A DNA stretch of 64,000 nucleotides from Adhaeribacter arboris. Lineage in GTDB: Bacteria; Bacteroidota; Bacteroidia; Cytophagales; Hymenobacteraceae. The stretch spans positions 4,588,001-4,652,000 of the forward strand of contig NZ_PYFT01000001.1 of NCBI RefSeq assembly GCF_003023845.1, in the 5' to 3' direction. Position 1 is the first letter of the stretch. Every line of letters starts with the position of its first letter. Below, one piece after another: positions 18,812-28,140 of this stretch. The notes under the pieces are model-generated. The model saw only the letters and a program-made list of their open reading frames with translations. It searched no databases and had not been told where the DNA came from. The translations under genes and the position numbers were made by a program.

Positions 18812-19340
18812 AATAGGTTTTTAGTTGAATGTAATTTAAAATAAGAAAAAGGTAACAATTCTCTGACTTCTCCCGAGTAACGTTGTTACTGAGCAGATAT
18901 TGTCAGCGCCATGCAAGAGTTCTATTGCTAAATACTAATAATAGTATTACTTGGATGTACCGGATTTTTATTGGGCATTAATCTTTAAAATATTTTGCTT
19001 GGTAGGCCTTGTAATACTACTTAAATATAACTAAAAACCACCAATAGTCGAGTTTATATTTTTTGTTCTTTTACAAAACCCTGTTTTTAGCTACTAGAGG
19101 TGGAAAATACTATTCTGAACGAACCGCATCCGAAAAATAAATTGTATAATTTTTAATTATGTATTCAAATAGAGTGGTTTGTTCAGAATCTTCTAGGATG
19201 TACTTCATAAACAACCAGTTGCATTGTGTAATTATTAAGTAAATGTTAAATTTTATGAAAATTAATTAATAATAATGCTAATTACTTGCGAATATGATAA
19301 TGATTGATTTACTTTGTTGCATAATTTAAATGCAAACAAA
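18812..19340. other. Intergenic region with a hairpin-forming inverted repeat
   Basis: About 530 bp of AT-rich sequence between divergent genes. The only structure noted is an inverted repeat with ATTCTGAACGAACC at 19112-19125 and GGTTTGTTCAGAAT at 19176-19189 (13 of 14 positions complementary). No ORF was convincing. Confidence 0.5.
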
Positions 19341-19793
19341 ATGAAAAAAGTAATTTACACCGCCCTACTGGTAACCGGGTTATCAGTAAGCACCTACGCC
19401 GCAGACGATTACAGATATAGTAAAGAAGCCAGAGTTACTTCTAATGCCCAAGCTCAGTTTAACGACTTGTACGCCAAAGCTACCAACGTAAACTGGGAAG
19501 TAACCGAAAAATTTCAGAAAGCTTTCTTTATTCTGGATGGAGTTACCATGACTGCTTTTTACAATTTAAACGGCGAGCACATTGCCACTACCCAACCTGG
19601 TAAAGTAGAGCAATTATCCGAAACTGCCTTAGCCAGAATAGCAAAAGCTTACAAAGGCTACGAAATCGGCAAAGTAATCGAGTATAACAACACTAGTACT
19701 GTTTATTTCGTGGAATTGAAAAAAGGCGAAAGAGAGGTTTTAGTGCGGGTAACTCCCGACAATTCTGTTTATTTCTTTAAACAGATAAAATAA
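19341..19793 (+). CDS. Small exported PepSY-like protein
   Basis: About 150 residues from MKKVIYTALLVTGLSVSTYAADD (ATG 19341; an ATG at 19314 would place nine extra residues before the signal peptide). The signal peptide probably ends at TYA. The mature part has a repeat-like alpha/beta plan: NVNWEVTEKFQKAFFILDG followed by VTMTAFYNLNGEHIATT, and later KGYEIGKVIEYNNTSTVYFV. This resembles the PepSY-like putative periplasmic proteins common in Bacteroidota, but the match is by eye. Likely periplasmic; function unknown. A strong terminator follows. Confidence 0.7.
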   Translation: MKKVIYTALLVTGLSVSTYAADDYRYSKEARVTSNAQAQFNDLYAKATNVNWEVTEKFQKAFFILDGVTMTAFYNLNGEHIATTQPGKVEQLSETALARIAKAYKGYEIGKVIEYNNTSTVYFVELKKGEREVLVRVTPDNSVYFFKQIK

Positions 19794-19824
19794 AACCTAT
19801 GCTTATAGTTCTTGATCCTCTATT

Positions 19825-19858
19825 AAAAACCTTACCTCTTATCTGGTAAGGTTTTTTT
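19825..19858 (+). terminator. Rho-independent terminator
   Basis: AAAAACCTTACC and GGTAAGGTTTTT form a stem with an 8-base loop, followed by a T run, 32 bp after the exported-protein gene. Confidence 0.88.
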
Positions 19859-20285
19859 ATGCCTTTAAACGTACCCGGTTACATTCAACTTCCTGAACCC
19901 GTCTTTCCTGTTTTCTTTTGATTACCTAACCTAAATCAGGTAAAACTTGGTAATAACAGCCAGCCATAATGGTTAGTACGGCCTTTGCCTGAATCAAAGG
20001 AGTATAAACCCGATTTATAAAAAATATTCGCTTAATTCCGCTATCTATTAAAATTGTTCTTGCTAAAGCTTGCTCTTTACGTAGGAGAGGCGCCTTTTTC
20101 TTGTAACTACCTTTTTGGTAAATGCGTTTGTGCTAGCAAAGCTGTTTTAGGCCGAAGAAATCTTCCGGGCAAGGGCCATCGCGCCGTATTTTATAAAACA
20201 GTTGATTTACGGGGTACCAATAGTAGGCTCAGGGCTTGTAACAGAAACAGCAATTGCTCCAGTATTACCAAATCAAAATAAAATT
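19859..20285. other. Intergenic region, nothing recognised
   Basis: About 430 bp. A 75-codon frame is open here but has no protein-like character (Cys/Arg-rich, no hydrophobic pattern) and I consider it fortuitous. The promoter of the oxidoreductase gene must lie here. Confidence 0.4.
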
Positions 20286-21308
20286 ATGGCAGAAAAGAAG
20301 TTAGGCTGGGCACTCGTTGGGTTGGGTAAATTTGCGACTCAGCAATTAATTCCGGCATTTCCCAATTGTAAGAAATCAAAATTAGTAGCTCTGGTGAGCG
20401 GTTCCCCAGAAAAAGCTCAGCAAATCGCGGCTGAAAACGACATTCATCCGGAAAACATTTATGATTACCAGAACTTCGACCGGATTAAAGATAACCCCGC
20501 GGTAGATGTTATTTACATTGTGCTGCCCAACAGCATGCACGCCGAATATACCATTCGCGCGGCGCAGGCGGGTAAACACGTAATGAGCGAAAAACCCATG
20601 GCTACCAGCGTGGCCGACTGTCAGAAAATGATTGATGCCTGCCAAAAAGCTAACAAAAAGCTCATGATTGCTTACCGGGCGCAATACGAACCGTTCAACT
20701 TAAAATCGATGGAACTGATTAAGAGTGGGCAAATTGGCAAATTACGTTTTCTTACTTCCGACCACGGCCGTATGCTGGATCCCGAACAACCCGAAGATAA
20801 ATGGCGCGCCAACAAAGAACTGGCCGGTGGGGGCTCTTTAATGGATATTGGCGTTTACAGCTTAAATGCCATGCGGTATTTAACCGGCGAAGAACCCGTA
20901 GAAATTTCCGCCATGATTCACAGCGACCCGAACGATGCCCGGTTTAAAGAAGTAGAAGAAACAGTAGCTTTTACGTTGCGTTTTCCAAGTGGGGTTTTAG
21001 CCAATTGCAGCTCCAGTTACGGGTACGAAGGCGTCAAGCGCTTTCAGGCCTTTGGCTCCAAAGGCTCGCTCATTTTAGACCCGGCTACCGATTACTACGA
21101 ACACAACCTGGAGCTAAAACTGGAAGACGGTAAGCACGAGGTGAAAGTACAGGAAGAAAATCATTTTGCCGCCGAAATGGATCATTTATCGGAGTGCATT
21201 CTGGAAAATAAAACACTCAAAACTCCCGGCGAAGAAGGTTTACGCGATGTGAAATACATGATGGCCATTTACGAAGCTGCAAAACAAGGTAAACCGGTAA
21301 AAGTATAA
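20286..21308 (+). CDS. Gfo/Idh/MocA family NAD(P)-dependent oxidoreductase
   Basis: About 340 residues from MAEKKLGWALVGLGKFA (ATG 20286). The upstream in-frame extension to 20202 lacks conserved character. The Rossmann fold contains GLGKFA (12-17), and the family EKP motif is at 102-104 (Lys103, catalytic), followed by AGGGSLMDIGVY-like GGGSLMDIGVYSLNAMRY. The family oxidises or reduces sugars and related polyols, and this one resembles glucose-fructose oxidoreductase or D-xylose dehydrogenase types. There is no signal peptide. The exact substrate is unknown. No operon partners. Confidence 0.9.
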   Translation: MAEKKLGWALVGLGKFATQQLIPAFPNCKKSKLVALVSGSPEKAQQIAAENDIHPENIYDYQNFDRIKDNPAVDVIYIVLPNSMHAEYTIRAAQAGKHVMSEKPMATSVADCQKMIDACQKANKKLMIAYRAQYEPFNLKSMELIKSGQIGKLRFLTSDHGRMLDPEQPEDKWRANKELAGGGSLMDIGVYSLNAMRYLTGEEPVEISAMIHSDPNDARFKEVEETVAFTLRFPSGVLANCSSSYGYEGVKRFQAFGSKGSLILDPATDYYEHNLELKLEDGKHEVKVQEENHFAAEMDHLSECILENKTLKTPGEEGLRDVKYMMAIYEAAKQGKPVKV

Positions 21309-21400
21309 ATAGTTGTTCGTTGCTCGACTATTAATTTTTAATAATCAAAGATTTATTAGTCGAGCATAGTCTGAACTGGTTTTGTCGAAGTACTCAGTTT
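21309..21400. repeat. Intergenic repeat copy, hairpin-forming (family shared with 54092)
   Basis: AGTTGTTCGTTGCTCGACTA followed by an inverted TTATTAGTCGAGCA, then GTCGAAGTACTCAG. A similar block (AGTTGTTCGTTGCTCGGCTA ... GTCGGAGTACTTAG) lies at 54092-54172. TGCTCGACTA and TAGTCGAGCA can pair. Function unknown. Confidence 0.5.
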
Positions 21401-21424
21401 CTTTTACTGGATACTATTAAACAA

Positions 21425-21457
21425 AAAAGCCCGGTAGATTAATTGCCGGGTTTTTCT
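21425..21457 (+). terminator. Rho-independent terminator
   Basis: CCCGG (21430-21434) and CCGGG (21446-21450) with flanking A and T runs (AAAAAAG before, TTTTTCTG after) form a short stem downstream of the oxidoreductase gene. Confidence 0.7.
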
Positions 21458-21767
21458 GTTTTAGAATAATAATCAGGAATTTAAATTACCCAGTTTAATC
21501 CATGAAACCCAACAAAAACGAATTAAAGGTAAGAGCCGGAAGGGGATTGTAAGAGTTTTTGATCGCCAGGTTTTACAAAGATTTAACTTACTTAGGTGCC
21601 TATTCGGGTATTTTCCCGTTATCCCGAAAAAGTAAAAGCCGTATACTTATCGCAGTAGTTCTGGGCCACTTTAACCAGATTGGTTTTAACGGATGTTCTT
21701 TTTATGCAAAATCTGGTAAACGGGTCAGCATTTATTTTACTATTATTGCAGCTTAAACTCTTCCTAC

Positions 21768-22448
21768 ATGAAAATTCACAAAGAAGGACGTAAAATTTTA
21801 TTTTTTACCTTTCTGGGTCTCCTCATAGCGAACCTGCTTTTATTTCGGTTTAATGCTCCCCACGAAACCTTCAATAAAATTTTCCTGGCAATCTCCGGTA
21901 TTGCGTTTCTGCTGTTATTGCAGTTTTTTCGGAGCCCGTTTCGCAATTTAATTACGCACGAAGATTTAGTTATTGCCCCCGCCGACGGTAAAGTTGTTGT
22001 TATTGAAGACGTACACGAACCGGAGTTCTTTAAAGATACCCGCAAACAGATTTCCATTTTTATGTCGCCAATTAACGTGCACATTACCCGTAATCCGGTT
22101 TCAGGAATTGTAAAATATTTTAAATACCATCCGGGTAATTATTTTGTCGCCTGGCACCCCAAATCGAGCACTAAAAACGAACGCACCACCGTAGTAGTAA
22201 CCTCCGATGCCGGTCCGGACATTTTATTCCGGCAGATTGCCGGCGCCATGGCCCGCCGGATTGTGTGGTACGTAACCGAAGGCGACGAAGTAAACCAAGG
22301 AGAAGAATTCGGGTTTATTAAATTTGGCTCGCGCGTAGATATTTTTGTGCCCCTTGATACCGATATTAAAGTAAACCTCGGCACTAAAACCAAAGGTGGT
22401 CAAACCGTTATTGCCCAATTAAAAACCAGTGGCTCTTTTTTTGGGTAA
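21768..22448 (+). CDS. psd: Phosphatidylserine decarboxylase proenzyme, short type
   Basis: A 226-residue enzyme that decarboxylates phosphatidylserine to phosphatidylethanolamine at the inner membrane. Two hydrophobic segments lie at about 11-26 and 38-52. The conserved INVHITRNPVSG block is near 102-114, and the self-cleavage site is the Gly187-Ser188 pair in IKFGSRVDIF, where Ser becomes the pyruvoyl group. Its short length matches the PSD-A (archaetidylserine-like) type common in Bacteroidota. The start MKIHKEGRK at 21768 is well placed. Confidence 0.93.
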   Translation: MKIHKEGRKILFFTFLGLLIANLLLFRFNAPHETFNKIFLAISGIAFLLLLQFFRSPFRNLITHEDLVIAPADGKVVVIEDVHEPEFFKDTRKQISIFMSPINVHITRNPVSGIVKYFKYHPGNYFVAWHPKSSTKNERTTVVVTSDAGPDILFRQIAGAMARRIVWYVTEGDEVNQGEEFGFIKFGSRVDIFVPLDTDIKVNLGTKTKGGQTVIAQLKTSGSFFG

Positions 22449-22524
22449 GCCTACCGCGTACTTACTTCATTTATTTTTGTTTAAAAACCTGCCAGAATTA
22501 GAGCAACTTCAATCTTTGCTCTTT

Positions 22525-23067
22525 TTAATTTTTATCTATTATTTCTACCTTCTGAGGATTAATTATCTGAATAATAGATGTTTTTTTATTTACACTTATT
22601 TTAAATTCAGCTGGTGAGTTCCATTTGATAAACTTCAAATCATTAGTTTCTTCAGGAGAAATATTTAACTCTTTTTCTAAGTTAATCTTAAAGGTTGAAC
22701 CTATTCTTTGGGAGCCTTCGCCGTAAGACTCCACTTTAGTTAAATACAAAGATTTATAAATTTCGCTTAAATAGATTTCAATTCTATAAGTAAAACCATA
22801 AGCTTCGTTGTCGTCCTTTGCCTCGGTGTCTGTAAATTCGCCGGATGATGCTTCAATTAAACTGTTAAATTCTCTTTTCCATCTTTGGAGTTCTGTTTTA
22901 AGCGAATCATTCGTTTTTAGAAGATTATTTAAGGTCAATCTTAAAGAATCTAGCTGCTCAACTGGATTTAGTTTTGTTAATTTTTTACGGGATGGGCTTA
23001 CTTTATTGCAAGAATTAAAAGAAAGAATAAAAGAAGTCAGGAGTATTAGCTTGAATAAATATTGCAT
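22525..23067 (-). CDS. Hypothetical coiled-coil lipoprotein
   Basis: A 180-residue AT-rich gene. The N-terminus MQYLFKLILLTSFILSFNSC gives a lipobox with Cys20. Residues about 38-75 (LDSLRLTLNNLLKTNDSLK...) have leucine-rich heptad-like spacing that predicts a coiled coil. The C-terminal half is a mixed alpha/beta region. No family recognised. Its base composition is clearly lower in GC than psd and msrC on either side. Located convergently after psd, with 76 bp between the stops. Confidence 0.7.
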   Translation of the reverse strand: MQYLFKLILLTSFILSFNSCNKVSPSRKKLTKLNPVEQLDSLRLTLNNLLKTNDSLKTELQRWKREFNSLIEASSGEFTDTEAKDDNEAYGFTYRIEIYLSEIYKSLYLTKVESYGEGSQRIGSTFKINLEKELNISPEETNDLKFIKWNSPAEFKISVNKKTSIIQIINPQKVEIIDKN

Positions 23068-23153
23068 TCTTCTTTTTGATTACCCAATACAAAGATTTTA
23101 AAAGGTCTATGCAACTATTTAGTGATGCTTACCAAATGTTAAATACTTTTAGT

Positions 23154-23636
23154 TCAAAACCAATTCCCCATTAAATCTGCTAACCGTTCCAGATATACCT
23201 TATCCGTTTCATCGAAATCGGTTAATTGATCGCTGTCTACATCGAGTACCATGACTACTTCGTTATTTTTAAATACCGGTACTACAATCTCCGATTTTGA
23301 AGCGGAACTGCAGGCAATATGGCCCGGAAAAGCTTCTACATCGGGCACCAGAATAGTTTCGCGGCGGGTGTAACAGGCGCCGCAAACGCCTTGGTTAAAA
23401 GCAATGCGCGTACAGGCTACCGGCCCTTGAAACGGTCCCAATACTAATTCGCCTTCTTTAACCAGGTAAGCGCCTACCCAGAAAAAATGTAACCCGAATT
23501 TTAAGGCTGCCATTACGTTAGCCAGGTTGGCAATTAAATCAATTTCGCCGGTTACTAAAGCTTCTATTTGCGGTAGTAAGGTTTCGTACTTTTCTGCTTT
23601 CGTTAAATTTGAATCAACAATTACGCTTTCGGCCAT
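23154..23636 (-). CDS. msrC: Free methionine-(R)-sulfoxide reductase (GAF domain)
   Basis: A 160-residue single GAF domain. Cys75, Cys85 and Cys109 have the same 10 and 24 residue spacing as the catalytic Cys84, Cys94 and Cys118 of the E. coli enzyme, in the contexts GPVACTRI, GVCGACY and FPGHIACS. This identifies the enzyme that reduces free Met-R-sulfoxide with thioredoxin. There is an additional Cys88 in CGAC. It is soluble. It is encoded 47 bp downstream of ribD on the same strand, so probably cotranscribed. Confidence 0.92.
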   Translation of the reverse strand: MAESVIVDSNLTKAEKYETLLPQIEALVTGEIDLIANLANVMAALKFGLHFFWVGAYLVKEGELVLGPFQGPVACTRIAFNQGVCGACYTRRETILVPDVEAFPGHIACSSASKSEIVVPVFKNNEVVMVLDVDSDQLTDFDETDKVYLERLADLMGNWF

Positions 23637-23683
23637 TTAAGTAGTATGTTTTAGGTTGTACATTTTACGTTTCACGTAGAACA

Positions 23684-24721
23684 TTACGGGTACTTTCGGT
23701 AAATAAACAGTTCATCGTCCCCGATTGTTGCCGTTTGGGTTAAACCGCAAAGGGATAGGGCAGGGGCTTTCACGCCGGCTTCCAGTTGTTGGGGGCTTCG
23801 CAAAATCCGGATTTCGTCCCAGGTATTCGATTCCAGAAAATAATTTAACAAAATGGTACCGCCCTCTACTAACACCGATTGTACGGTTCGCCGGTATAAA
23901 TCAGGTAAAATTTGCTCTAGTAAATCGGCAGCTGGAGTTATTTTTACGTACTCCAGGTTAGGGTTATGCTCGTGGCGTTCGTAGTTGTAAACCAGAGTAG
24001 GCTGTTTTTTATCGAATATATGCAAGGTAGGCGGCAGGCGTAAATCTTTATCCATTACTATCCGGATGGGAGCATTGCCCGTCCACTCACGTACATTTAA
24101 TTGGGGATTATCCGATAAAGCCGTACGAGTACCCACCATTATGGCTTGTTCTTCGGTGCGCCATTTATGCACTAACTTTTTGGCCAGCGGCCCACTGATA
24201 GCGGTTGGTTCTCCGTTGGGCCGGGAGATAAAACCATCGGCGGTTTCGGCCCATTTCAATATAATATACGGTCGCTTGTGCCGGTGAAAAGTGAAAAATC
24301 GTTTGTTTAATTCTGATCCTTCTTCCTCTAATAAGCCCACGTGCACTTCGCAACCGGCATCTAATAACTTCCTAATGCCCCGGCCGGCAACCAAGGGATT
24401 AGGGTCGGTGTTGCAGATAAAGATGCTCCGTATGCCGTGCTCAATTAAAAAATCGGCGCAGGGAGGCGTTTTCCCGTAATGCGAACAAGGCTCCAGGGTT
24501 ACGTATACTTTACAATGAGGTAGTAAACTTTTATCGGCCAAACTGTTGATGGCATTTACTTCGGCGTGCGGCTCGCCGTATTTTTGGTGCCAACCTTCCC
24601 CAATAATTTTACCTTTATACGTTACCACACAGCCAACCATCGGGTTGGGCCGGGTAGTGTTGTGGCCGAGAGCAGCCAGTTCTAATGCCCGCCGCATGTA
24701 TAATTCATCTGCAAATCTCAT
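23684..24721 (-). CDS. ribD: Bifunctional riboflavin biosynthesis protein RibD
   Basis: Deaminase and reductase of riboflavin synthesis, 345 residues. The N-terminal cytidine-deaminase-like domain (about 1-145) has the zinc motif HAEVNAI and PCSHYGKTPPC. The C-terminal reductase domain (about 150-345) has SADGFISRPNGE-like ETADGFISRPNGEP and VEGGTILLNYFL. Length and order are those of RibD. Start MRFADELYMRRALELA at ATG 24721. msrC lies immediately downstream. Confidence 0.95.
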   Translation of the reverse strand: MRFADELYMRRALELAALGHNTTRPNPMVGCVVTYKGKIIGEGWHQKYGEPHAEVNAINSLADKSLLPHCKVYVTLEPCSHYGKTPPCADFLIEHGIRSIFICNTDPNPLVAGRGIRKLLDAGCEVHVGLLEEEGSELNKRFFTFHRHKRPYIILKWAETADGFISRPNGEPTAISGPLAKKLVHKWRTEEQAIMVGTRTALSDNPQLNVREWTGNAPIRIVMDKDLRLPPTLHIFDKKQPTLVYNYERHEHNPNLEYVKITPAADLLEQILPDLYRRTVQSVLVEGGTILLNYFLESNTWDEIRILRSPQQLEAGVKAPALSLCGLTQTATIGDDELFIYRKYP

Positions 24722-24879
24722 TTCAGAAATCCCTATTTTTGTAAAGTAAGTGATGAACGGAAGGAAACAAATATTTTCATCTTTACCGGATGCGCTGTTC
24801 TTTGGTTTACCACTCGCCGCTTACAACTTAAAACCTTCTAATTAAACTACTCCAACATACACCTTAAAAATTACTTTGT

Positions 24880-25746
24880 TTGAAAAATTTGCAAAATCTG
24901 TTGGATTATCTGACGCAGGAACTAAACTTGATTTACGATCTCTCCGAAGCAAATAGTATTGCCTGGTTATTGGTAGAGCACGAGCTAGGCTGGAACCGGA
25001 CGCAAATTAGCCTACGCAAACAAGAACCTATTTCTCCGGAAATCTGGCAGAAATTTACGCCGTATCTGCAACGCTTGCAAAACCACGAGCCCTTGCAGTA
25101 TATTACCGGGTACGCCCATTTTTACGATTTAGAATTACGGGTAACCCCCGATGTGCTGATTCCGCGACCCGAGACCGAAGAATTAGTGCAACTTACCATT
25201 CAGGAAAATAAAAGCTTACCAGATCTGCAAATACTGGATGTGGGTACGGGAAGCGGTTGCATTGCTATTGCTTTAAGTAAGAATTTGCCGCAGGCTACCG
25301 TGTACGGGCTGGATGTGTCGGAGCCGGCTTTAGCGGTAGCCCGCGGTAATGCCGAGCAGTATCAGTTGCCTATCCATTGGTTGCAGCACGATATTTTTAC
25401 ATCACCCTTGCCGTTGCCGCCGCAGAGCCTGCATGTACTGGTAAGTAATCCACCCTACGTGCTGGAAAGTGAGAAAAACCTGATGCGCCGGAATGTGCTC
25501 GATTTTGAACCGCCTTTGGCCTTGTTTGTGCCCGATACCGATGCGCTTATTTATTACCAACGGATTGCCGAAGTAGCGCAGCAGTTACTGTTACCCGCCG
25601 GTAAGCTTTACTTTGAAATAAACGAAAAGTATGCTACCGCTTTAGAAACACTATTGCAAGAATATCACTTTCAAAACATCCGGACTCATACCGATTTATT
25701 CGGGAAAGATCGTTTTGTGTCGGCGGCGTATCCGGACACTAAATGA
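24880..25746 (+). CDS. prmC: Release factor glutamine N5-methyltransferase PrmC (HemK)
   Basis: A 288-residue SAM-dependent methyltransferase that methylates the GGQ glutamine of RF1/RF2. Motifs are PRPETEELV, the SAM-binding LDVGTGSGCIAIAL, and the catalytic NPPY in VSNPPYVLES. The N-terminal helical domain (1-90) is present. The start is a TTG at 24880 (TTG AAA AAT TTG), supported because the helical domain begins right there. The gene is divergent from ribD with about 160 bp between. Confidence 0.94.
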   Translation: MKNLQNLLDYLTQELNLIYDLSEANSIAWLLVEHELGWNRTQISLRKQEPISPEIWQKFTPYLQRLQNHEPLQYITGYAHFYDLELRVTPDVLIPRPETEELVQLTIQENKSLPDLQILDVGTGSGCIAIALSKNLPQATVYGLDVSEPALAVARGNAEQYQLPIHWLQHDIFTSPLPLPPQSLHVLVSNPPYVLESEKNLMRRNVLDFEPPLALFVPDTDALIYYQRIAEVAQQLLLPAGKLYFEINEKYATALETLLQEYHFQNIRTHTDLFGKDRFVSAAYPDTK

Positions 25747-25891
25747 TTGGAATTGAATAAATAAAAGAATATAAAATCTGTCTATTTTCAAATTTAGTAC
25801 TTAACTAATAAATATGTCGGTAAAGAGAACTTTTTTAGGCACCAATTGCTTAGCTTTGGGGCTTATACCTGGTTCGCTTTAATGCGCTGAT

Positions 25892-26482
25892 ATGGATTTA
25901 ACTCCTGCTTACCTGGCCCACGAAACCGCCGTTATCGACGATAATTGTATTATTGGGGAAGGTACCCGGATTTGGCATTTTTCTCACATTATGTCGGGCT
26001 GCCGCATTGGGGAGCAGTGTGCTATTGGGCAAAATGTAGTAATATCGCCGGAAGTAATTTTGGGCAATAAGGTAAAGGTGCAAAATAACGTTTCGGTACA
26101 CAGCGGCGTAATCTGCGAAGACGAGGTTTTTTTAGGGCCGTCGGTGGTTTTTACCAATATTAAAAATCCGCGTAGCGCTATCAGCCGTCGGCATCAATAC
26201 CAGAAAACAGTAGTAAAAAAAGGCGCTACTTTAGGGGCCAACAGTACCATTTTGTGCGGTATCACCATCGGGGAATATGCTTTTATTGGCGCCGGCTCGG
26301 TTGTAACCAAATCGGTATTACCTTATGCGCTCGTATACGGCAATCCGGCTCGGCAACACGGCTGGATGAGCGCCTTTGGGCACCGCTTAAAATTCAACGA
26401 ACAAGGTATGGCTACGTGTCCGGAAAGTCAGGAAAAGTATGAGTTAAACCAAAACCAAGTTATCCGAATTTCTCCCTCTTAA
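25892..26482 (+). CDS. Hexapeptide-repeat N-acetyltransferase, WbpD/WlbB-like
   Basis: A 196-residue left-handed beta-helix acetyltransferase. The N-terminus [23 protein letters not shown] and the series of hexapeptides ([53 protein letters not shown]) followed by [13 protein letters not shown] match the WbpD/WlbB group, which N-acetylates a UDP-3-amino-glucuronic sugar. The catalytic His in the coil (NNVSVHSGV) is present. It is 3 bp from the next gene, so clearly one operon with the UDP-sugar dehydrogenase. The missing aminotransferase and oxidase steps (WbpB/WbpE) are not in the window. Confidence 0.85.
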   Translation: MDLTPAYLAHETAVIDDNCIIGEGTRIWHFSHIMSGCRIGEQCAIGQNVVISPEVILGNKVKVQNNVSVHSGVICEDEVFLGPSVVFTNIKNPRSAISRRHQYQKTVVKKGATLGANSTILCGITIGEYAFIGAGSVVTKSVLPYALVYGNPARQHGWMSAFGHRLKFNEQGMATCPESQEKYELNQNQVIRISPS

Positions 26483-26485
26483 AAT

Positions 26486-27775
26486 ATGTACGATAAGTTA
26501 GTAAAGAAAGAAGCTACTTTGGCGGTAATTGGGTTGGGCTACGTTGGCTTGCCCATTGCGTTAGAGTTTGCGAAAAAGTTAAAAGTAATTGGATTCGATA
26601 TTCACGCGGGGCGCGTTGAAATGATGCGCAACCACGTGGACCCCAGCGGCGAGCTCGCAGCCGAAGATTTTGCAGGCTGCGATATTACTTTTACCCATGA
26701 GTTGGCGGTTTTGCGCGAGGCTACTTTTTTTATTGTGGCCGTTCCTACCCCCATTGATGCCCATGCCTTACCGGATTTGAAACCGCTTATCGGCGCTTCT
26801 ATCTCCGTGGGCAAAGTGTTAAAACCCGGCGATTACGTGGTATTCGAGTCCACGGTTTACCCGGGCTGTACCGAAGAAGATTGTATTCCAATTCTGGAGC
26901 GCGAATCAGGTTTAAAATTTAAGCAGGATTTTAAAGTAGGCTATTCGCCGGAACGAATTAACCCCGGTGATAAAGAACATACCCTGGCAACTATCGTGAA
27001 AGTAGTATCGGGCTGCGACGAAGAATCGCTGGAAAATATCTCCAAAACCTATGAGCTGGTCGTAAAAGCGGGCGTACACCGGGCTTCTTCCATCAAAGTA
27101 GCCGAAGCGGCCAAAATTATTGAAAATACCCAGCGCGACGTAAACATTGCGCTCATGAACGAGCTTTCCTTAATCTTCGACCGGGTCGGGATTAACACTT
27201 TTGAAGTGCTCGAAGCGGCCGGTACTAAGTGGAATTTTTTAAAATTTTTTCCGGGCTTAGTGGGTGGCCATTGCATTGGCGTTGATCCGTATTATTTAAC
27301 CTATAAAGCCAAAGCCTTGGGTTACGATGCCAAAGTAATTCTGAGTGGCCGTACCATTAACGACGGCATGGGAGCCTACGTAGCCAATAAGTTAGTGAAG
27401 CTCATGATTAAGCAAGGCAAATCTATTTCGAAAGCCAAAATATTGGTGATGGGCGCCACTTTTAAAGAAAACGTAGAAGATATCCGGAACTCGAAAGTGG
27501 CCGATATTATCAACGAGCTTAAAAGTTTTAGCGTGCAGGTAGAAGTAGTCGATCCGTACGCCGACTCGCAGGAACTGCAACACGAATACGGTTACGGATT
27601 AGTAGAAAAACCAGCTAATGATTACGACGCCGTTATAGTAGCCGTAGGCCATAGGGATTACCTTAACCTGGACGATGCGTATTTTAAAGAGATTACCAAC
27701 GGAAACGCCGTATTAGTAGATATTAAAGGCTTGTACCGAAATAAGATAAAGTCTTTAGAGTACTGGAGCCTGTAA
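26486..27775 (+). CDS. tviB: UDP-N-acetylhexosamine 6-dehydrogenase, TviB/WbpO-like
   Basis: A 429-residue nucleotide-sugar dehydrogenase that oxidises C6 of UDP-GlcNAc or UDP-GalNAc to the uronic acid with two NAD+. The Rossmann motif is AVIGLGYVGLPIA, the conserved segment is GYSPERINPGDKEHT, and the catalytic Cys263 lies in GGHCIGVDPYYL. The C-terminal domain has GATFKENVEDIRNSK, which distinguishes the TviB/WbpO (Vi antigen-type) group from UDP-glucose 6-dehydrogenase. It follows the acetyltransferase by 3 bp. Together with the epimerase at 30579 it would make UDP-HexNAcA. Confidence 0.9.
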   Translation: MYDKLVKKEATLAVIGLGYVGLPIALEFAKKLKVIGFDIHAGRVEMMRNHVDPSGELAAEDFAGCDITFTHELAVLREATFFIVAVPTPIDAHALPDLKPLIGASISVGKVLKPGDYVVFESTVYPGCTEEDCIPILERESGLKFKQDFKVGYSPERINPGDKEHTLATIVKVVSGCDEESLENISKTYELVVKAGVHRASSIKVAEAAKIIENTQRDVNIALMNELSLIFDRVGINTFEVLEAAGTKWNFLKFFPGLVGGHCIGVDPYYLTYKAKALGYDAKVILSGRTINDGMGAYVANKLVKLMIKQGKSISKAKILVMGATFKENVEDIRNSKVADIINELKSFSVQVEVVDPYADSQELQHEYGYGLVEKPANDYDAVIVAVGHRDYLNLDDAYFKEITNGNAVLVDIKGLYRNKIKSLEYWSL

Positions 27776-28140
27776 GGGAGTTGAAAAGTTTTAAAGTTGA
27801 AAGGCTGGAAAGTTGCAGGTTTCAAGTTATAAACTATGATCTATTAACTTATTAAATTTATAAGTAAAATAAAGCGTATAAATTTAGTAAGTTATAATTT
27901 CGTTCGCTTGGTTTTGATTATATCTTTGGCCGGGAGTTTAGTTAAGGTGATATTAGGCTTAAGCTAGGCTGTTACTAATAAAGAAAAGCTAGTGTTTCGC
28001 CCATTTAAGGTATAGAATAAATCTTAGGAATAAAGTAATCAATGAAGGTATTTTGGCCTCATTTTTAATTCATCATTTCTAATTTTTAATTTAACAGAGC
28101 ACTAATTACTTTGTCTATCTACTTAAACGAATTATAAGCT
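27776..28140. repeat. Intergenic region with simple repeats and an AT-rich hairpin
   Basis: 365 bp. It starts with a purine-rich GTTGAAAAG/AAAGTTGAAAGG track (27780-27815) similar to the one at 55703-55740. A hairpin can form from AACTTATTAAATTTATA (27846-27862) and TATAAATTTAGTAAGTT (27877-27893), 16 of 17 positions. The end has TTCTAATTTTTAATTT near 28077-28092, related to the simple repeat at 30479. No gene seen. Confidence 0.5.

Noticed and set aside
20054-20281. 75-codon open frame upstream of the Gfo/Idh gene
   Set aside because: Composition is not protein-like and there is no recognisable start context. It looks fortuitous.
21559-21756. 65-codon open frame upstream of psd
   Set aside because: No family, mixed composition, and it lies in the probable psd promoter region.
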